A stretch of 64,000 nucleotides of DNA. Source: Salvia splendens (lineage: Eukaryota; Streptophyta; Magnoliopsida; Lamiales; Lamiaceae). A model generated the notes under the pieces. It saw nothing but the letters and a program-made list of their open reading frames with translations. It had not been told where the DNA came from and did not search any database. The first letter of the stretch is position 1, and each line of letters starts with the position of its first letter. Location: assembly GCF_004379255.2 (NCBI RefSeq), contig NC_056047.1:16444293-16508292 (forward strand), in the 5' to 3' direction. Made by a program: the position numbers and the translations under genes. Shown piece after piece: positions 43,348-53,203 of this stretch.

Positions 43348-44502
43348 ATGGCCGCCAACGGAGATGAGGATCCAGAGATCGGCACCCTTAACGCGCATAC
43401 CGAGGGAGAACCATCGCAAGCCATAGTCGTCACTCCAGGGCAAACCGCCTGCGATGTGAAGCCTCATGTGATCGCGATTCTGCCTACATACTGTGGGAAG
43501 AGCTATGAAGGGCCGTATGAGTTTCTGCATGAGTTTTGTAAAATTTGTAGGGCGCAGAGGAGACCAGCAGGAGCGAACGAGGATGATTATAGGTTGAAGG
43601 CCTTGCCATTTGTGCTCAAGGGGGAAGCCAACACCTGGTTCATGCGCCTGCCCCCCAACTCCATTGAGACTTGGGCCGATTTCAAGTCAGCATTCCTAGG
43701 CGAGTTTTTCCCGTCATCAAAGACAAGCGCGCTGAAAATGGAAATAACTAATGTGAAGCAAGGGTATGATGAACCCTTGAGCGATTATTGGGCAAGATAC
43801 ATGGGTCTTTTGGAATCATGTCCCAACCATCGCATGGCGGACATTGAAGTGCATCATACTTTCTACGAAGGTATGAACGCGGTAACCAAGGATCTAGCAA
43901 ATTCATCGTCAGGAGGAAGCTTCACACAATTACGGATCAGCGAAGCGAAGAGAGTCCTAAGGAAGCTACTGAATGCAAAGAAAGAGTATGACCATTCAAG
44001 GGAAGGATACAACCGAGAGCGGGCTGCTGTTGTCTCGTCTACTGATCAGGAACATAAACTGGAGCAGAAAATGGACTTGAAGATGGATGAGCTGAAGAAG
44101 TCACTTCTGAGTGCGATCGAGAAAAGCACCCCACCACCTCCCCCAGCTGGGAATTACAAAGGTGCAGAACAGGGAAATCAAGGACCGAACTATGAACAGC
44201 CTAGTGACTACGTGAATATGGAACAGGTCAATGCTGCGGGGTACTTCAATTCCAGTGGGCATTGGATTCAGGGTAGACAACGGGATGCACCATGGAGGGA
44301 TCATCCAAACTTTCGATGGGGAGACGGGGGCCAAAATCAGAACCAAGGACAGAACCAGTATAACCCCAATCCAAACCAAAACCCTAACCGTGGACTAGCA
44401 AACCCAGACTACCAGCCCAACTGGTCAGGAAGAAACCAACAAACCCAAAATCAAAGCCCACAAAGCCAAAACCCGAATCCTGTTTATGTACCACCCCGCT
44501 AG
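43348..44502 (+). CDS. Athila-B Gag, ending at an in-frame TAG
   Basis: The frame is open from 43105, but the first ATG with a counterpart in Athila-A is 43348 (MAANGDEDPEIG). The retrotransposon gag (capsid) domain at about residues 30-190 has IAILPTYCGKS, FVLKGEANTWFMRLPPNS and FLGEFFPSSKTSALK. Then come a charged helix (about 225-265) and a Gln/Asn-rich nucleocapsid-like segment without a CCHC knuckle. A TAG at 44500-44502 interrupts the Asn/Gln-rich tract (VYVPPR then RNFPS) in the same frame as pol. Because gag and pol are one frame in the other element, this is most simply a nonsense mutation (CAG to TAG); stop readthrough is the alternative. Confidence 0.85.
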   Translation: MAANGDEDPEIGTLNAHTEGEPSQAIVVTPGQTACDVKPHVIAILPTYCGKSYEGPYEFLHEFCKICRAQRRPAGANEDDYRLKALPFVLKGEANTWFMRLPPNSIETWADFKSAFLGEFFPSSKTSALKMEITNVKQGYDEPLSDYWARYMGLLESCPNHRMADIEVHHTFYEGMNAVTKDLANSSSGGSFTQLRISEAKRVLRKLLNAKKEYDHSREGYNRERAAVVSSTDQEHKLEQKMDLKMDELKKSLLSAIEKSTPPPPPAGNYKGAEQGNQGPNYEQPSDYVNMEQVNAAGYFNSSGHWIQGRQRDAPWRDHPNFRWGDGGQNQNQGQNQYNPNPNQNPNRGLANPDYQPNWSGRNQQTQNQSPQSQNPNPVYVPPR

Positions 44503-47500
44503 AGAAACTTCCCCAGTTTCCAAAATCAGCCAAATCATGCACCCCAACACCATCAGAACCAAAATCAGTTTCAAGCCCAGCACCAGAATCAATATCCTCA
44601 AGATCAGTACGTCCCTCCTGCCCAGTATAACCAATACCCGCCTAATCAAGGCCAGCAAAACTTCCAGAACTATCAACACCAAGGGCCGAATCATTTCCAA
44701 AATCCGAACAGGCCAAGGAGGTCCGTTGAGGACATGATGGGTGAAATGCTAGCATCACAACAGAGCATCAAAGGAGACTTGCAATCCCATAACGAGGTCG
44801 TGCAGGGGATGCAAAATGCCCAGAAAGAACATAAAGCGAACATGGATATGATGAATAGGCAGTTAGCCCAACTGGCCAGTTCGGTGGGGGATTTGAAGGG
44901 AAATGCAGGTAAACTCCCATCTACAGTCCAAATGCCCGACAAGGCAAATGTGAGTAAGGTTACGTTGCGGACCGGAACTACTTATGACGCGCCTCAACCC
45001 AAACGACCTAGTGGAGGATCTAACGGAACGAAGATAGGAGGCGATACCGTTTCAGCGGAAGAACTAGGGAGGCCTATGCCTCAGATGCAGGATCCATTCT
45101 TCTTGGATGCTACACCAATTGTAGGGATTGAACCCGAAACCCTACTGACCAGGAAGGAACCTCATCGAGAAGAAGAGCCCAGAATGGAAGCCCAGACTCA
45201 GGAACTACCCCGGAAAGACTCCAAGAAGGTTGCTGAGGGACAAGTAGATGAGAAAAAAGGGGAGAAACCATTCCCATTCCGATTTGTTACAAAGAGGAAG
45301 AAAGAGAACCCGGTTGACTATTTGTCGATTTTTGGGAAGTTGGATGTCACCATACCATTTCTCCAAGCCGTGAAGCTACCCCCTCTTGGGAAATTCATAA
45401 AGGACTTCATAGCCGGGAGAGCCCAGAAAGATGGCAAGATTATGGTGGAAGGGATAGCGTCAGCAATAGTGCAAGAGACGTTACCACCCAAGAGAGCCGA
45501 CCCAGGTATGTTTACCTTACCAATAACTGTTGGAGATGTGAAGGTCGAACATGCAATGTGTGATTTGGGGGCGTCTATAAATGTCATGCCATTGTCTATC
45601 TATAACCGGTTGAAGGGAGTGAGGCTGTCAAGTACTAGAGTATTGATCCAACTGGCTGATAGGTCGTGCATAAGTCCGGAGGGAGTTTTAGAGGATGTAT
45701 TAGTTAGAGTGCATGATTTTACATACCCTGCTGATTTTTATGTGATCAAAATGAGTGAGCATGAAGCGAGGGAGTCTAGTGGAGTCTTGTTAGGAAGACC
45801 ATTTTTGAGAACGGCCAAGACGATCGTGGATATGGCTGAGGGGACTATTTGCATTGATTTTCATGGGGAGAAGTTTACCTTTGATATAAATGATGCCATG
45901 AAGAAACCTATTGATTCTGAAAATCTATGCTATGTTGATGTGATTGACCCTTTAGTCCAAGATTTTCTTGAGACCGAACTATTGCAGGAGAAACTCCAGG
46001 CTTTAGATGTTTATGAACAGGCTGACGTAGAAGCTGCTGCATGGTGTGATCTGATCAGTAGCCAGGGGTTGACCGATGAAGAAATTGAAGGAGCAATCAA
46101 GGATTTTTGTCAAAAGTCGGAGTTCATAGGAGCCGCAGGGGCTCAGCTACCAGTCAGTATAGAAGAACCATCAGAAGGAGATTTAGAAAAAGGGGAAGAG
46201 TCCGAGAAAAACCCCCTAACCGAAGACACACTTCCACCCCAAGTTGAGCTGAAGAAGTTACCCTCGAATTTGAAGTATGCCTTCCTCGGAGGTGAGAACT
46301 CCTATCCAGTGATCATCAGCAGCAGCCTTACGAAGGAACAAGAAGCTAGGCTACTGACCGTGCTGAGCAAGAACAAGAAGGCGATTGGATGGAGTCTTAC
46401 AGATTTAGTTGGAATTAGCCCCGACGTCTGCATGCACCATATTAGGCTGGAAGAGGGAGCAAAGGCACATCGAGATGCCCAAAGGAAAGTAAACCCTAAC
46501 ATGCGAGAGGAAATATTGAAGGAAATCTTGAAGTTGTTGTCGCTAGGGATTATCTATTCAGTGCCAGACAGTGAGTGGGTCAGCCCGATCCACATGGTTC
46601 CAAAGAAGTCGGGAATCCAAGTCGTCCAAAATGAGAGGAATGAGCTGATTCCAACGAGGCTAGTCACGGGTTGGCGAATGTGCATCGATTACCGCAAGCT
46701 GAACAATGCAACAAGGAAGGATCACTTCCCTCTGCCTTTTATCGACCAGATGTTGGAGCGACTCGCTGGGAAGAAGTACTTTTGCTTCTTGGATGGGTAC
46801 AGCGGATATTTCCAAGTCTACGTGGATCCTGAAGACCAGGATAAGACCACCATCACTTGCCCATTCGGAACTTATGCATACCGGCGCATGCCTTTCGGCC
46901 TATGCAACGCTCCAGGTACGTTTCAACGTTGCATGATGAGCATATTTTCTGATTTGATTGAGGATTGCATAGAGATACTCATGGATGACTTTACGGTCTA
47001 CGGAGACTCGTTTGATTCTTGCCTTCATCATTTGGATATAGTTCTTGAGAGATGTCAAGCGAAGAGTTTGGTTTTGAACTTTGAGAAGTGCCATTTTATG
47101 GTCACCGAAGGGATTGTTCTGGGACACGTGGTCTCGGAAAGGGGAATCCAGGTGGATCGAGCAAAGGTGGACGTTATATCTAAATTACCGTTCCCTACCG
47201 ATCAGAAGGGGATTAGGGGTTTTCTGGGGCATGCCGGATTTTATCGACGATTTATTAAGGATTTCTCCAAAACCGCCCAACCCCTTACCAGGCTACTTCA
47301 AAATGACGTGGAGTTCATTTTTGATGAGCAATGCAAGGCTGCTTTCAATCTTCTCAAGGAAAAGCTGATATCCGCACCTATCATACGGGCTCCTTACTGG
47401 GACCATCCTTTCGAAGTAATGTGCGACGCCAGCGACTTTGCGGTAGGGGCCGTGCTGGGTCAGAAGATCGATGGGAAGAGGTACGTAATTTTTTATGCGT

Positions 47501-49236
47501 CCAAGACTTTGAATCAAGCCCAGCGGAATTACGATACCACTGAAAAGGAGATGCTGGCAGTGGTGTATTCTTTCGAGAAGTTCCGGCCATATTTGTTTGG
47601 ATCCAAGGTCATAGTATATACTGACCATGCAGCCATTAAGTATCTGATTGCCAAGAAGGAATCCAAACCACGCTTGATCCGATGGGTACTCTTGTTACAA
47701 GAATTTGATTGGGAGGTGGAAGATAAGAGAGGAGTCGAGAACAAGGTGGCAGACCATTTGAGCAGAATAATGCAAGATGGAAACAGTGACGAAGTGCATG
47801 ATAAGTTTCCAGAGGAACATTTATGTGAGGTGATTTTTGCGCCCAGGAAAATTGATTGGGAAGAAGTGTACAAACTTACTGGTCAGAATGATACAGCAAA
47901 AGGAAAGGAGAAGGTAGGGCAGGAGCCATGGTATGCGGACCTGGCCAACTACCTAGTAACTGGAGAACTTCCAGAAGCACCAAGTATTACCAAGGCACAA
48001 AGAATGAAGATCAAGAGTGAAGCAAAATACTACTTTTGGGACGACCCCTACCTATGGAGGGTAGGATCCGATCAAGTGATAAGAAGGTGCATTCCTGACT
48101 GGGAGCAGCGGGATGTTCTAACCCACTGCCATTCGTTAGCATGCGGAGGACATTTCGGATCCAAGAAGACGGCAAGGAAGATTATGGATAGCGGCTTTTA
48201 TTGGCCAACACTCAACAAAGATGCGTACGAGTTCTGCAGAAGTTGCGAGCGTTGCCAACTGACCGGTGGAATAGCTGCCCGGGACGAAATGCCGCAGGTA
48301 CCCATAATAGTTTGCGAGCTATTCGACATATGGGGAATGGATTTCATGTGGCCTTTTCCTTCGTCCTATGGCAATCTGTATATCCTAGTCGCGGTAGATT
48401 ACGTCTCCAAAGGGGTAGAAGCCAAGGCCACAAGTACGTGTGAAGCAAAGGAGGTGGCCAAGTTCTTAAAGAGTCATATCTTCAGCCGGTTCGGAGTTCC
48501 AAGGGCGATCATATCAGATCAAGGTACACACTTCTGTAATCGCACAATTGAAGCCTTAATGAAGAAATACGGTGTGCACCATAGACTTTCCAGCCCGTAC
48601 CATCCGCAAGCCAATGGTCAAGCGGAGATCTCTAACCGTGAGATAAAGAAGATTTTGGAGAAGACTGTGAACACTTCGAGGAAAGACTGGAGTGTGAGGT
48701 TAGAGGATGCTCTCTGGGCGTATCGAACAGCCTACAAAACCCCCATAGGCATGTCCCCTTACCGGATCGTTTTTGGGAAGATGTGCCATTTACCGGTTGG
48801 GATCGAGCATCGAGCATACTGGGCAGTACAGAAAGTGAATATGGATGCTACAGCCTGCGAAGAGGAAAGGAAGCTGCAGCTGCAGGAGCTTGAGGAACTT
48901 AGATTGGAGTCATTCGACTCAGCCATGTGGTACAAGGAGCGAACCAAACTGTGGCATGATCGAAATCTGAGAACTAAGGAGCTCCACGTTGGCCAGAAAG
49001 TACTACTCTTCCAGTCAAGATTGAAGCTTATGCCAGGGAAACTCAAGTCCAAATGGACAGGACCTTACATCATAACTGCACTCAGATCCAATGGAGCAGT
49101 AGAAATTTCAGGGAGTTTTCCTAACTCGGAACCTTTCATAGTAAATGGACATAGGTTGAAAATATTCAGGGAGAATAGCGAAGTGGGTGTAGTGGATGAA
49201 ATTCCACTGCAAACACTTACATCGGTTTCATACTGA
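44503..49236 (+). CDS. Athila-B Pol polyprotein (protease, RT, RNase H, integrase)
   Basis: Same frame as gag after the TAG; the first ATG in this stretch is 44734. Order by nucleotide: helical gag tail (44734-44900), Athila-type protease with [14 protein letters not shown] (about 45551), RT with [14 protein letters not shown] (about 46672), [24 protein letters not shown] and catalytic LMDDFTVYG (about 46981), RNase H with [14 protein letters not shown] (about 47420), and integrase with the HHCC site ([15 protein letters not shown]), [17 protein letters not shown] and [12 protein letters not shown] (the D,D,E triad). No stop over 1578 codons. Two unusual residues against Athila-A: DFMW for DFMG, and SKGVEAK for SKWIEAK in the integrase core. 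It ends at a TGA inside an ACTGATCAGT palindrome. Confidence 0.9.
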   Translation, partial: RNFPSFQNQPNHAPQHHQNQNQFQAQHQNQYPQDQYVPPAQYNQYPPNQGQQNFQNYQHQGPNHFQNPNRPRRSVEDMMGEMLASQQSIKGDLQSHNEVVQGMQNAQKEHKANMDMMNRQLAQLASSVGDLKGNAGKLPSTVQMPDKANVSKVTLRTGTTYDAPQPKRPSGGSNGTKIGGDTVSAEELGRPMPQMQDPFFLDATPIVGIEPETLLTRKEPHREEEPRMEAQTQELPRKDSKKVAEGQVDEKKGEKPFPFRFVTKRKKENPVDYLSIFGKLDVTIPFLQAVKLPPLGKFIKDFIAGRAQKDGKIMVEGIASAIVQETLPPKRADPGMFTLPITVGDVKVEHAMCDLGASINVMPLSIYNRLKGVRLSSTRVLIQLADRSCISPEGVLEDVLVRVHDFTYPADFYVIKMSEHEARESSGVLLGRPFLRTAKTIVDMAEGTICIDFHGEKFTFDINDAMKKPIDSENLCYVDVIDPLVQDFLETELLQEKLQALDVYEQADVEAAAWCDLISSQGLTDEEIEGAIKDFCQKSEFIGAAGAQLPVSIEEPSEGDLEKGEESEKNPLTEDTLPPQVELKKLPSNLKYAFLGGENSYPVIISSSLTKEQEARLLTVLSKNKKAIGWSLTDLVGISPDVCMHHIRLEEGAKAHRDAQRKVNPNMREEILKEILKLLSLGIIYSVPDSEWVSPIHMVPKKSGIQVVQNERNELIPTRLVTGWRMCIDYRKLNNATRKDHFPLPFIDQMLERLAGKKYFCFLDGYSGYFQVYVDPEDQDKTTITCPFGTYAYRRMPFGLCNAPGTFQRCMMSIFSDLIEDCIEILMDDFTVYGDSFDSCLHHLDIVLERCQAKSLVLNFEKCHFMVTEGIVLGHVVSERGIQVDRAKVDVISKLPFPTDQKGIRGFLGHAGFYRRFIKDFSKTAQPLTRLLQNDVEFIFDEQCKAAFNLLKEKLISAPIIRAPYWDHPFEVMCDASDFAVGAVLGQKIDGKRYVIFYASKTLNQAQRNYDTTEKEMLAVVYSFEKFRPYLFGSKVIVYTDHAAIKYLIAKKESKPRLIRWVLLLQEFDWEVEDKRGVENKVADHLSRIMQDGNSDEVHDKFPEEHLCEVIFAPRKIDWEEVYKLTGQNDTAKGKEKVGQEPWYADLANYLVTGELPEAPSITKAQRMKIKSEAKYYFWDDPYLWRVGSDQVIRRCIPDWEQRDVLTHCHSLACGGHFGSKKTARKIMDSGFYWPTLNKDAYEFCRSCERCQLTGGIAARDEMPQVPIIVCELFDIWGMDFMWPFPSSYGNLYILVAVDYVSKGVEAKATSTCEAKEVAKFLKSHIFSRFGVPRAIISDQGTHFCNRTIEALMKKYGVHHRLSSPYHPQANGQAEISNREIKKILEKTVNTSRKDWSVRLEDALWAYRTAYKTPIGMSPYRIVFGKMCHLPVGIEHRAYWAVQKVNMDATACEEERKLQLQELEELRLESFDSAMWYKERTKLWHDRNLRTKELHVGQKVLLFQSRLKLMPGKLKSKWTGPYIITALRSNGAVEISGSFPNSEPFIVNGHRLKIFRENSEVGVVDEIPLQTLTSVSY

Positions 49237-49899
49237 TCAGTAAGATAGGAATTTGGAATTCCACATGGCTAGTTCCTTTTTGATAATTTTCTGCGTATAC
49301 TGGCCAAGTAGGATTCCAAATTACCCAAGAAAGGTGTAAATATTGTAAATACGTAATTAGTCTTTGCATGTCAGATAATTTCTAAGAAAATCCAAAAATA
49401 TTTTCGGGCCTTAAATTTAATTTGGAGTACACATTGACCAAGAGACTACCTATTTGGTGCTATTTCAATTCTAATTTAAGAGCCCATTTGAATTATTTCC
49501 CTTATTAGGCAAGTAATGGTAGGTTTCGTGAAAAGACGAAATTTTGAATTAAGACTTATGCAGCTTTTGCAGGGTGGCAGCGGCTGGAGTGGCGTGGAGC
49601 AGAGAGAGTAGACGCGATAGCCAATCAGGGGCCAGCATTCCTAACCGCCTTCCGTCCAAGCGTCGCGACCGGCAACTCCCTATAGCCGGTTGTAACCACC
49701 TGCAACTGCTATCTCTCACCTAAATTAAACGACCGTCCCAAACTTTATCCCTCACAAACCCTCATTTTCAAATTCCCTTTTTCAAGAAATATTATCCCAT
49801 ACTCTCTCAAGAAAGCGTAAATCACAAACCTCATTTTCTTCCATTTTCTCCCAGATATCAAGACCAAATTCCACTCTTTACAAGCCCTAATTTTCAGCC
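49237..49899 (+). other. Athila-B leader of the env-position ORF
   Basis: 663 bp of non-coding sequence between pol and the next ORF. It shares ACCACCTGCAA and neighbouring words with the corresponding region of Athila-A (57200-57611, 58903-59092). A splice acceptor (TTTTCAG) sits directly before the ATG at 49900; a spliced subgenomic RNA is the usual way such downstream ORFs are made, but no donor was identified. Confidence 0.5.
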
Positions 49900-52131
49900 A
49901 TGGGGAAGAAAGCATTTGCTACCAAAATCAAACCGCCCTCAAAGAAAGCCAGTGAGGAAGGAAACCTTGAAATACCACCACCACTAAACCCACAACGTCC
50001 CGCTCCAACACAACAAGCCCCGCCGATGGTCTCTCTGGATGCAATGGCGGAGTTTCTCCGATTGCAGGATCCGAATAGGAATTGGGCAGCGGAGTTAGAG
50101 TATTTTAACCAAGGTAGAGGGCAAGGGAGCGGAGCCGGAGCAACTCATGCGGCAACCATGCCAGTAACCACTACGCAACCCTTGACCCCTATTTCATCTA
50201 CATTGCCGATTCCGTCGATGATTCCCCAAGAAAGCAACCCCCCAACTGAAGCCGAAATGACAGAGACGGAAGGAATTTTTCCGACGACCCAGGAAGCCGA
50301 ACTTGAGGATCTCGAGGCCATTGCGGCTTATTATGCCTCTGATGAAGAAGAAAGAGCGGAAAGGCTGAGAAGGGAGCAACAAGACCAGGAAGGGGGAGAA
50401 GGAATTGAGGAGACGCCAGAAGTGGAAGCGGTTCGCCAAGAAGTAATTAGGGAGGAGATCGACCTGAATAAGTCGGCCCAAAAGCGCGGCCTCATGACGG
50501 AAACGGAGTTTGAATCAATAGTGGAAGAGGTGAATCGCAGGGAAGATACTGCTCTAATGGCTGAGGGTCTAGACCTCGCATCGAGGGCAGTAGGAGAGGA
50601 TGAACAAGCTTTTACAGAACCCATACCGAAGGATAAGGCATCCCAGTCAGTAGGGGAAGAGGAGAGGGAAGAACAGAGTGAAGAGAAAGGGCCAGAGCCA
50701 GTTGATACCCAAGTGGAAGCAGGGGATGATCGAATGCAAGTAGATGAGGAGAGACCAACTGTAGACACTCAAGTACCGGAAGCTGTGGCGCCTCCCGTCT
50801 TAAAACCCCACCCAGTGAAGCGGCAATTGGTTCTGAAGATGCGGGTATCTCAGCGATGCCTGGGCAAAAGAGCAGCCAGCAAGGCCAAGACAAGCACGGC
50901 TGAGAACCCAGTAGAGATCGAGAGCGAGGAAGAACAAGCCACTCCAACGAAGGCAGGGGGTGAACCTGCACAGCCTACTGCTCAGGAGGAAGAAGCACAA
51001 TATCAGCCAGCCAGAAAGAGGAAAGGGAAGGCTCCAATCCAGAAGAAAGCAGTAACAAAGAGGTCCAGGGCAGCAAACACAGGAATTGTGATTACCGAAG
51101 CTTCTCAGAGGATCCCATCGAGCCGGCAAGAGCAGAGTGATAGTGAGTATGAGATTAGTGAGGAGTCTGCATCGGATAGTGATGAGTCCGTGGAAGAGGA
51201 GGAATATGGGGAACAGTCGCTCCCAGGTGATCACCGAGAGCTTGTCCACCCACCAGTGGAGAGGCTCCGATATAGAAGATGGACCATGGATTTCACAAAT
51301 GAGATCGCCGAGGAGATGAAACTCTTCGAGAAGCAGAAACTGAAGGATACCTTCGAGAGTCTGGACGATGGCAGCAAGGAAATTAAGTGCGGCAAGGTAA
51401 TACACTACCCTTCTCTGGATGAACTAGGTGTTCGTGACCAATTCCTTGCTTATATAAATGCTTTGGGTTTTGAGTGGCTACTGCAAAATGGGGATCCACG
51501 TATCAGTGTGAGATTAGCGAAGGAGTTCTTCACTACCTTTCGGTTTAAGGTGACAACGGACCTGGATGAAGTGTCCATTAGTTTTAGATTGTTTGCGGCA
51601 GAGTTTAGTATGAACTTGATAGAGTGGACATGTTGGATGGGCATGTGTACATTGGAAGAAGCGATCAGTTCTGAGTGGAGAGACAGGGAGAGGGGTATCC
51701 CTCGTAGGCACGTGGATTTTGATAAACAGGAGGCCTGGGCTGAACTTACTCACCCCGGCACTGGAGAATTCGCGTCCACTGTTTCCCGTTCCATCCATTT
51801 CAATGATCCAGTTCTGCGACTAATACAGCTCCACCTTGATGCCAACCTGCTGGGCCAATCTAACTCAGCCGCCCGCACTTCAATGACGGAGGTGTATCTC
51901 CTTTGGTGCGCAAGACAGGGACGCAAGCTGCATCTTGGATTTTGGACGGCATATCAGTGCCACTTGATCGCTACGCACCCTGCCAGAAACCTCACTCTTT
52001 GCCACATTTTGGGAGCTTTCGTAGGCAACAACCTCATTATCACTGAGGCTGAAGACTTTTCTCCGCTGCCCATGGTGCGGCCAACGGGATTATTCGACAT
52101 ACCTTACTTCGTTAGGACAAATGCGGTCTAA
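49900..52131 (+). CDS. Athila-B env-position ORF, ATHILA ORF1-like / plant transposon protein
   Basis: 743 residues from an ATG in good context (CCATGG). Residues 1-360 are low-complexity, acidic and Glu-rich (EEERAERLRREQQDQEGGEG in part). A basic, nuclear-localisation-like patch ARKRKGKAPIQKK lies near 370, followed by an acidic Ser/Glu run. The conserved domain at about 500-720 has YINALGFEWLLQ, VRLAKEFFTTFRFK, SFRLFAAEFSM, EAWAELTHPGTGEF and VYLLWCARQGRKLHLGF. It matches the Athila-A ORF and, as I remember it, the ATHILA ORF1 or putative plant transposon protein families; function unknown. No signal peptide or clear membrane segment is visible, so a fusogenic envelope role is unsupported. 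The TAA is followed at once by an in-frame ATG. Confidence 0.8.
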   Translation: MGKKAFATKIKPPSKKASEEGNLEIPPPLNPQRPAPTQQAPPMVSLDAMAEFLRLQDPNRNWAAELEYFNQGRGQGSGAGATHAATMPVTTTQPLTPISSTLPIPSMIPQESNPPTEAEMTETEGIFPTTQEAELEDLEAIAAYYASDEEERAERLRREQQDQEGGEGIEETPEVEAVRQEVIREEIDLNKSAQKRGLMTETEFESIVEEVNRREDTALMAEGLDLASRAVGEDEQAFTEPIPKDKASQSVGEEEREEQSEEKGPEPVDTQVEAGDDRMQVDEERPTVDTQVPEAVAPPVLKPHPVKRQLVLKMRVSQRCLGKRAASKAKTSTAENPVEIESEEEQATPTKAGGEPAQPTAQEEEAQYQPARKRKGKAPIQKKAVTKRSRAANTGIVITEASQRIPSSRQEQSDSEYEISEESASDSDESVEEEEYGEQSLPGDHRELVHPPVERLRYRRWTMDFTNEIAEEMKLFEKQKLKDTFESLDDGSKEIKCGKVIHYPSLDELGVRDQFLAYINALGFEWLLQNGDPRISVRLAKEFFTTFRFKVTTDLDEVSISFRLFAAEFSMNLIEWTCWMGMCTLEEAISSEWRDRERGIPRRHVDFDKQEAWAELTHPGTGEFASTVSRSIHFNDPVLRLIQLHLDANLLGQSNSAARTSMTEVYLLWCARQGRKLHLGFWTAYQCHLIATHPARNLTLCHILGAFVGNNLIITEAEDFSPLPMVRPTGLFDIPYFVRTNAV

Positions 52132-52707
52132 ATGAGGGTGGGACGACCGCAATTTTATGCAATGGGTGAGGAAGCCACGGCAGGAGGAAGAGTCGCGTTA
52201 TTGGAAAGGACGGTTACTGAATTGGCGGAGGAGAACAGACAGATGAGGGCAGAAATGATCCGATTGGCATCAGTAGTGGAACGGGTGTTGAAGGAATCTG
52301 CGGAGCAGAGGATACTGACCCAGAGGAAAGCGTCTATGGAAGTGATCGTGACTAATTTAGGAGAGGAGAACCACAAGATACAGACGGAGATGAATAGGAT
52401 GTTGTCCATGATTGACAATATCCTAGAGGAGGTGAGCCACCAGAGGGCGGCTGAAGCTATGAGAGTAAGGGGCAGTGTAGCCCAGGATACCGGACCAAGC
52501 GGCCATGCTGGCCAGGATGTTGAACCACAAGTCCCAGAGACCGTAGTGAAGGAGCAAGAGGAAGAGAAAGCCGAGGTGCCGGCAACTGCCGAGGAGCCGG
52601 CAAAGGATGATGAGAACCAAGCTGGAATGGAGACAGACCAACCGGAGGACCAACCGATAGAACGACCTGCACCACCTGCCCCACGAAGGAGCAGGAGACT
52701 CCGATAG
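52132..52707 (+). CDS. Coiled-coil extension after the Athila-B ORF stop
   Basis: 191 codons in the same frame as the upstream ORF, starting with the ATG that directly follows its TAA (TAAATG). Heptad-like segments occur twice as related repeats of about 37 residues: VTELAEENRQMRAEMIRLAS and VTNLGEENHKIQTEMNRMLS. An acidic stretch (VKEQEEEKAEVPATAEEP) and a basic tail PRRSRRLR follow. Athila-A has the same arrangement after its stop. It could be made by stop-codon readthrough as a C-terminal extension, by reinitiation as a separate protein, or not at all. Function is not known; oligomerisation and nucleic-acid binding by the basic tail are inferences. Confidence 0.65.
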   Translation: MRVGRPQFYAMGEEATAGGRVALLERTVTELAEENRQMRAEMIRLASVVERVLKESAEQRILTQRKASMEVIVTNLGEENHKIQTEMNRMLSMIDNILEEVSHQRAAEAMRVRGSVAQDTGPSGHAGQDVEPQVPETVVKEQEEEKAEVPATAEEPAKDDENQAGMETDQPEDQPIERPAPPAPRRSRRLR

Positions 52708-52838
52708 ACCCCCCTACTGACCAAGTTAGTTTTTCTTTTTAAGTTTCAGTTTTTCTTTTAACTTTTCGTATTGTTGTTATGAGTTGGTTTTTGTTAGGGT
52801 AGTATAATTTGTGTTTGCGCGCAAACCCCACTTCATAA

Positions 52839-53076
52839 CACTTAGCCTATTCCATAGTCTAAGTGTGAGAAGTTAAGGGTTTGTTTCTTTGGAGCATGTT
52901 TTCTTTGTTTTGTTTGTTTTGTTTTCTATGTCGCATGCATGTTAGCTCACACTTAGCCCATTGCATGGTCTAAGTGTGAGGAGTTTGTATATATGTGTTT
53001 GTGGTTATGTTTTGTTGATCTCTGTATAGGTGATAAAACCTCTCTCACTTAGCCTATTCCATAGTCTAAGTGTGAG
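52839..53076 (+). repeat. Three CACTTAG...CTAAGTGTGAG hairpins, Athila-B
   Basis: Units at 52839-52869, 52946-52980 and 53044-53076. Each has CACTTAGCC(T/C)A, a short loop, then a G-T-C-T-AAGTGTGAG arm pairing with the first. The right arm, TAAGTGTGAG, is the same sequence as the tract directly before the 3' LTR (54539-54549). Confidence 0.85.
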
Positions 53077-53120
53077 AAGTTTTTGTTTTAGTTTTGCTGT
53101 TTGTTGTCTGTGTGCCATCG

Positions 53121-53203
53121 TACTGGCCATTACCTTTTCCACTTCACAGCCTTATCTGAGGGCAGACACTTGTGAAGTGAGAGGGGGGACGCAATGGCCA
53201 GTA
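53121..53203 (+). repeat. Large hairpin, Athila-B 3' region
   Basis: Outer stem TACTGGCCATT (53121) pairs with AATGGCCAGTA (ending 53203); inner stem CCACTTCACA pairs with TGTGAAGTG. The Athila-A counterpart (about 62011-62080) keeps the inner CTTCAC/GTGAAG stem with a different outer stem. Confidence 0.75.

Noticed and set aside
49900..52131. True viral-type envelope glycoprotein
   Set aside because: No signal peptide, membrane anchor or fusion-peptide-like segment is visible; the basic patch suggests a nuclear or nucleic-acid role instead.
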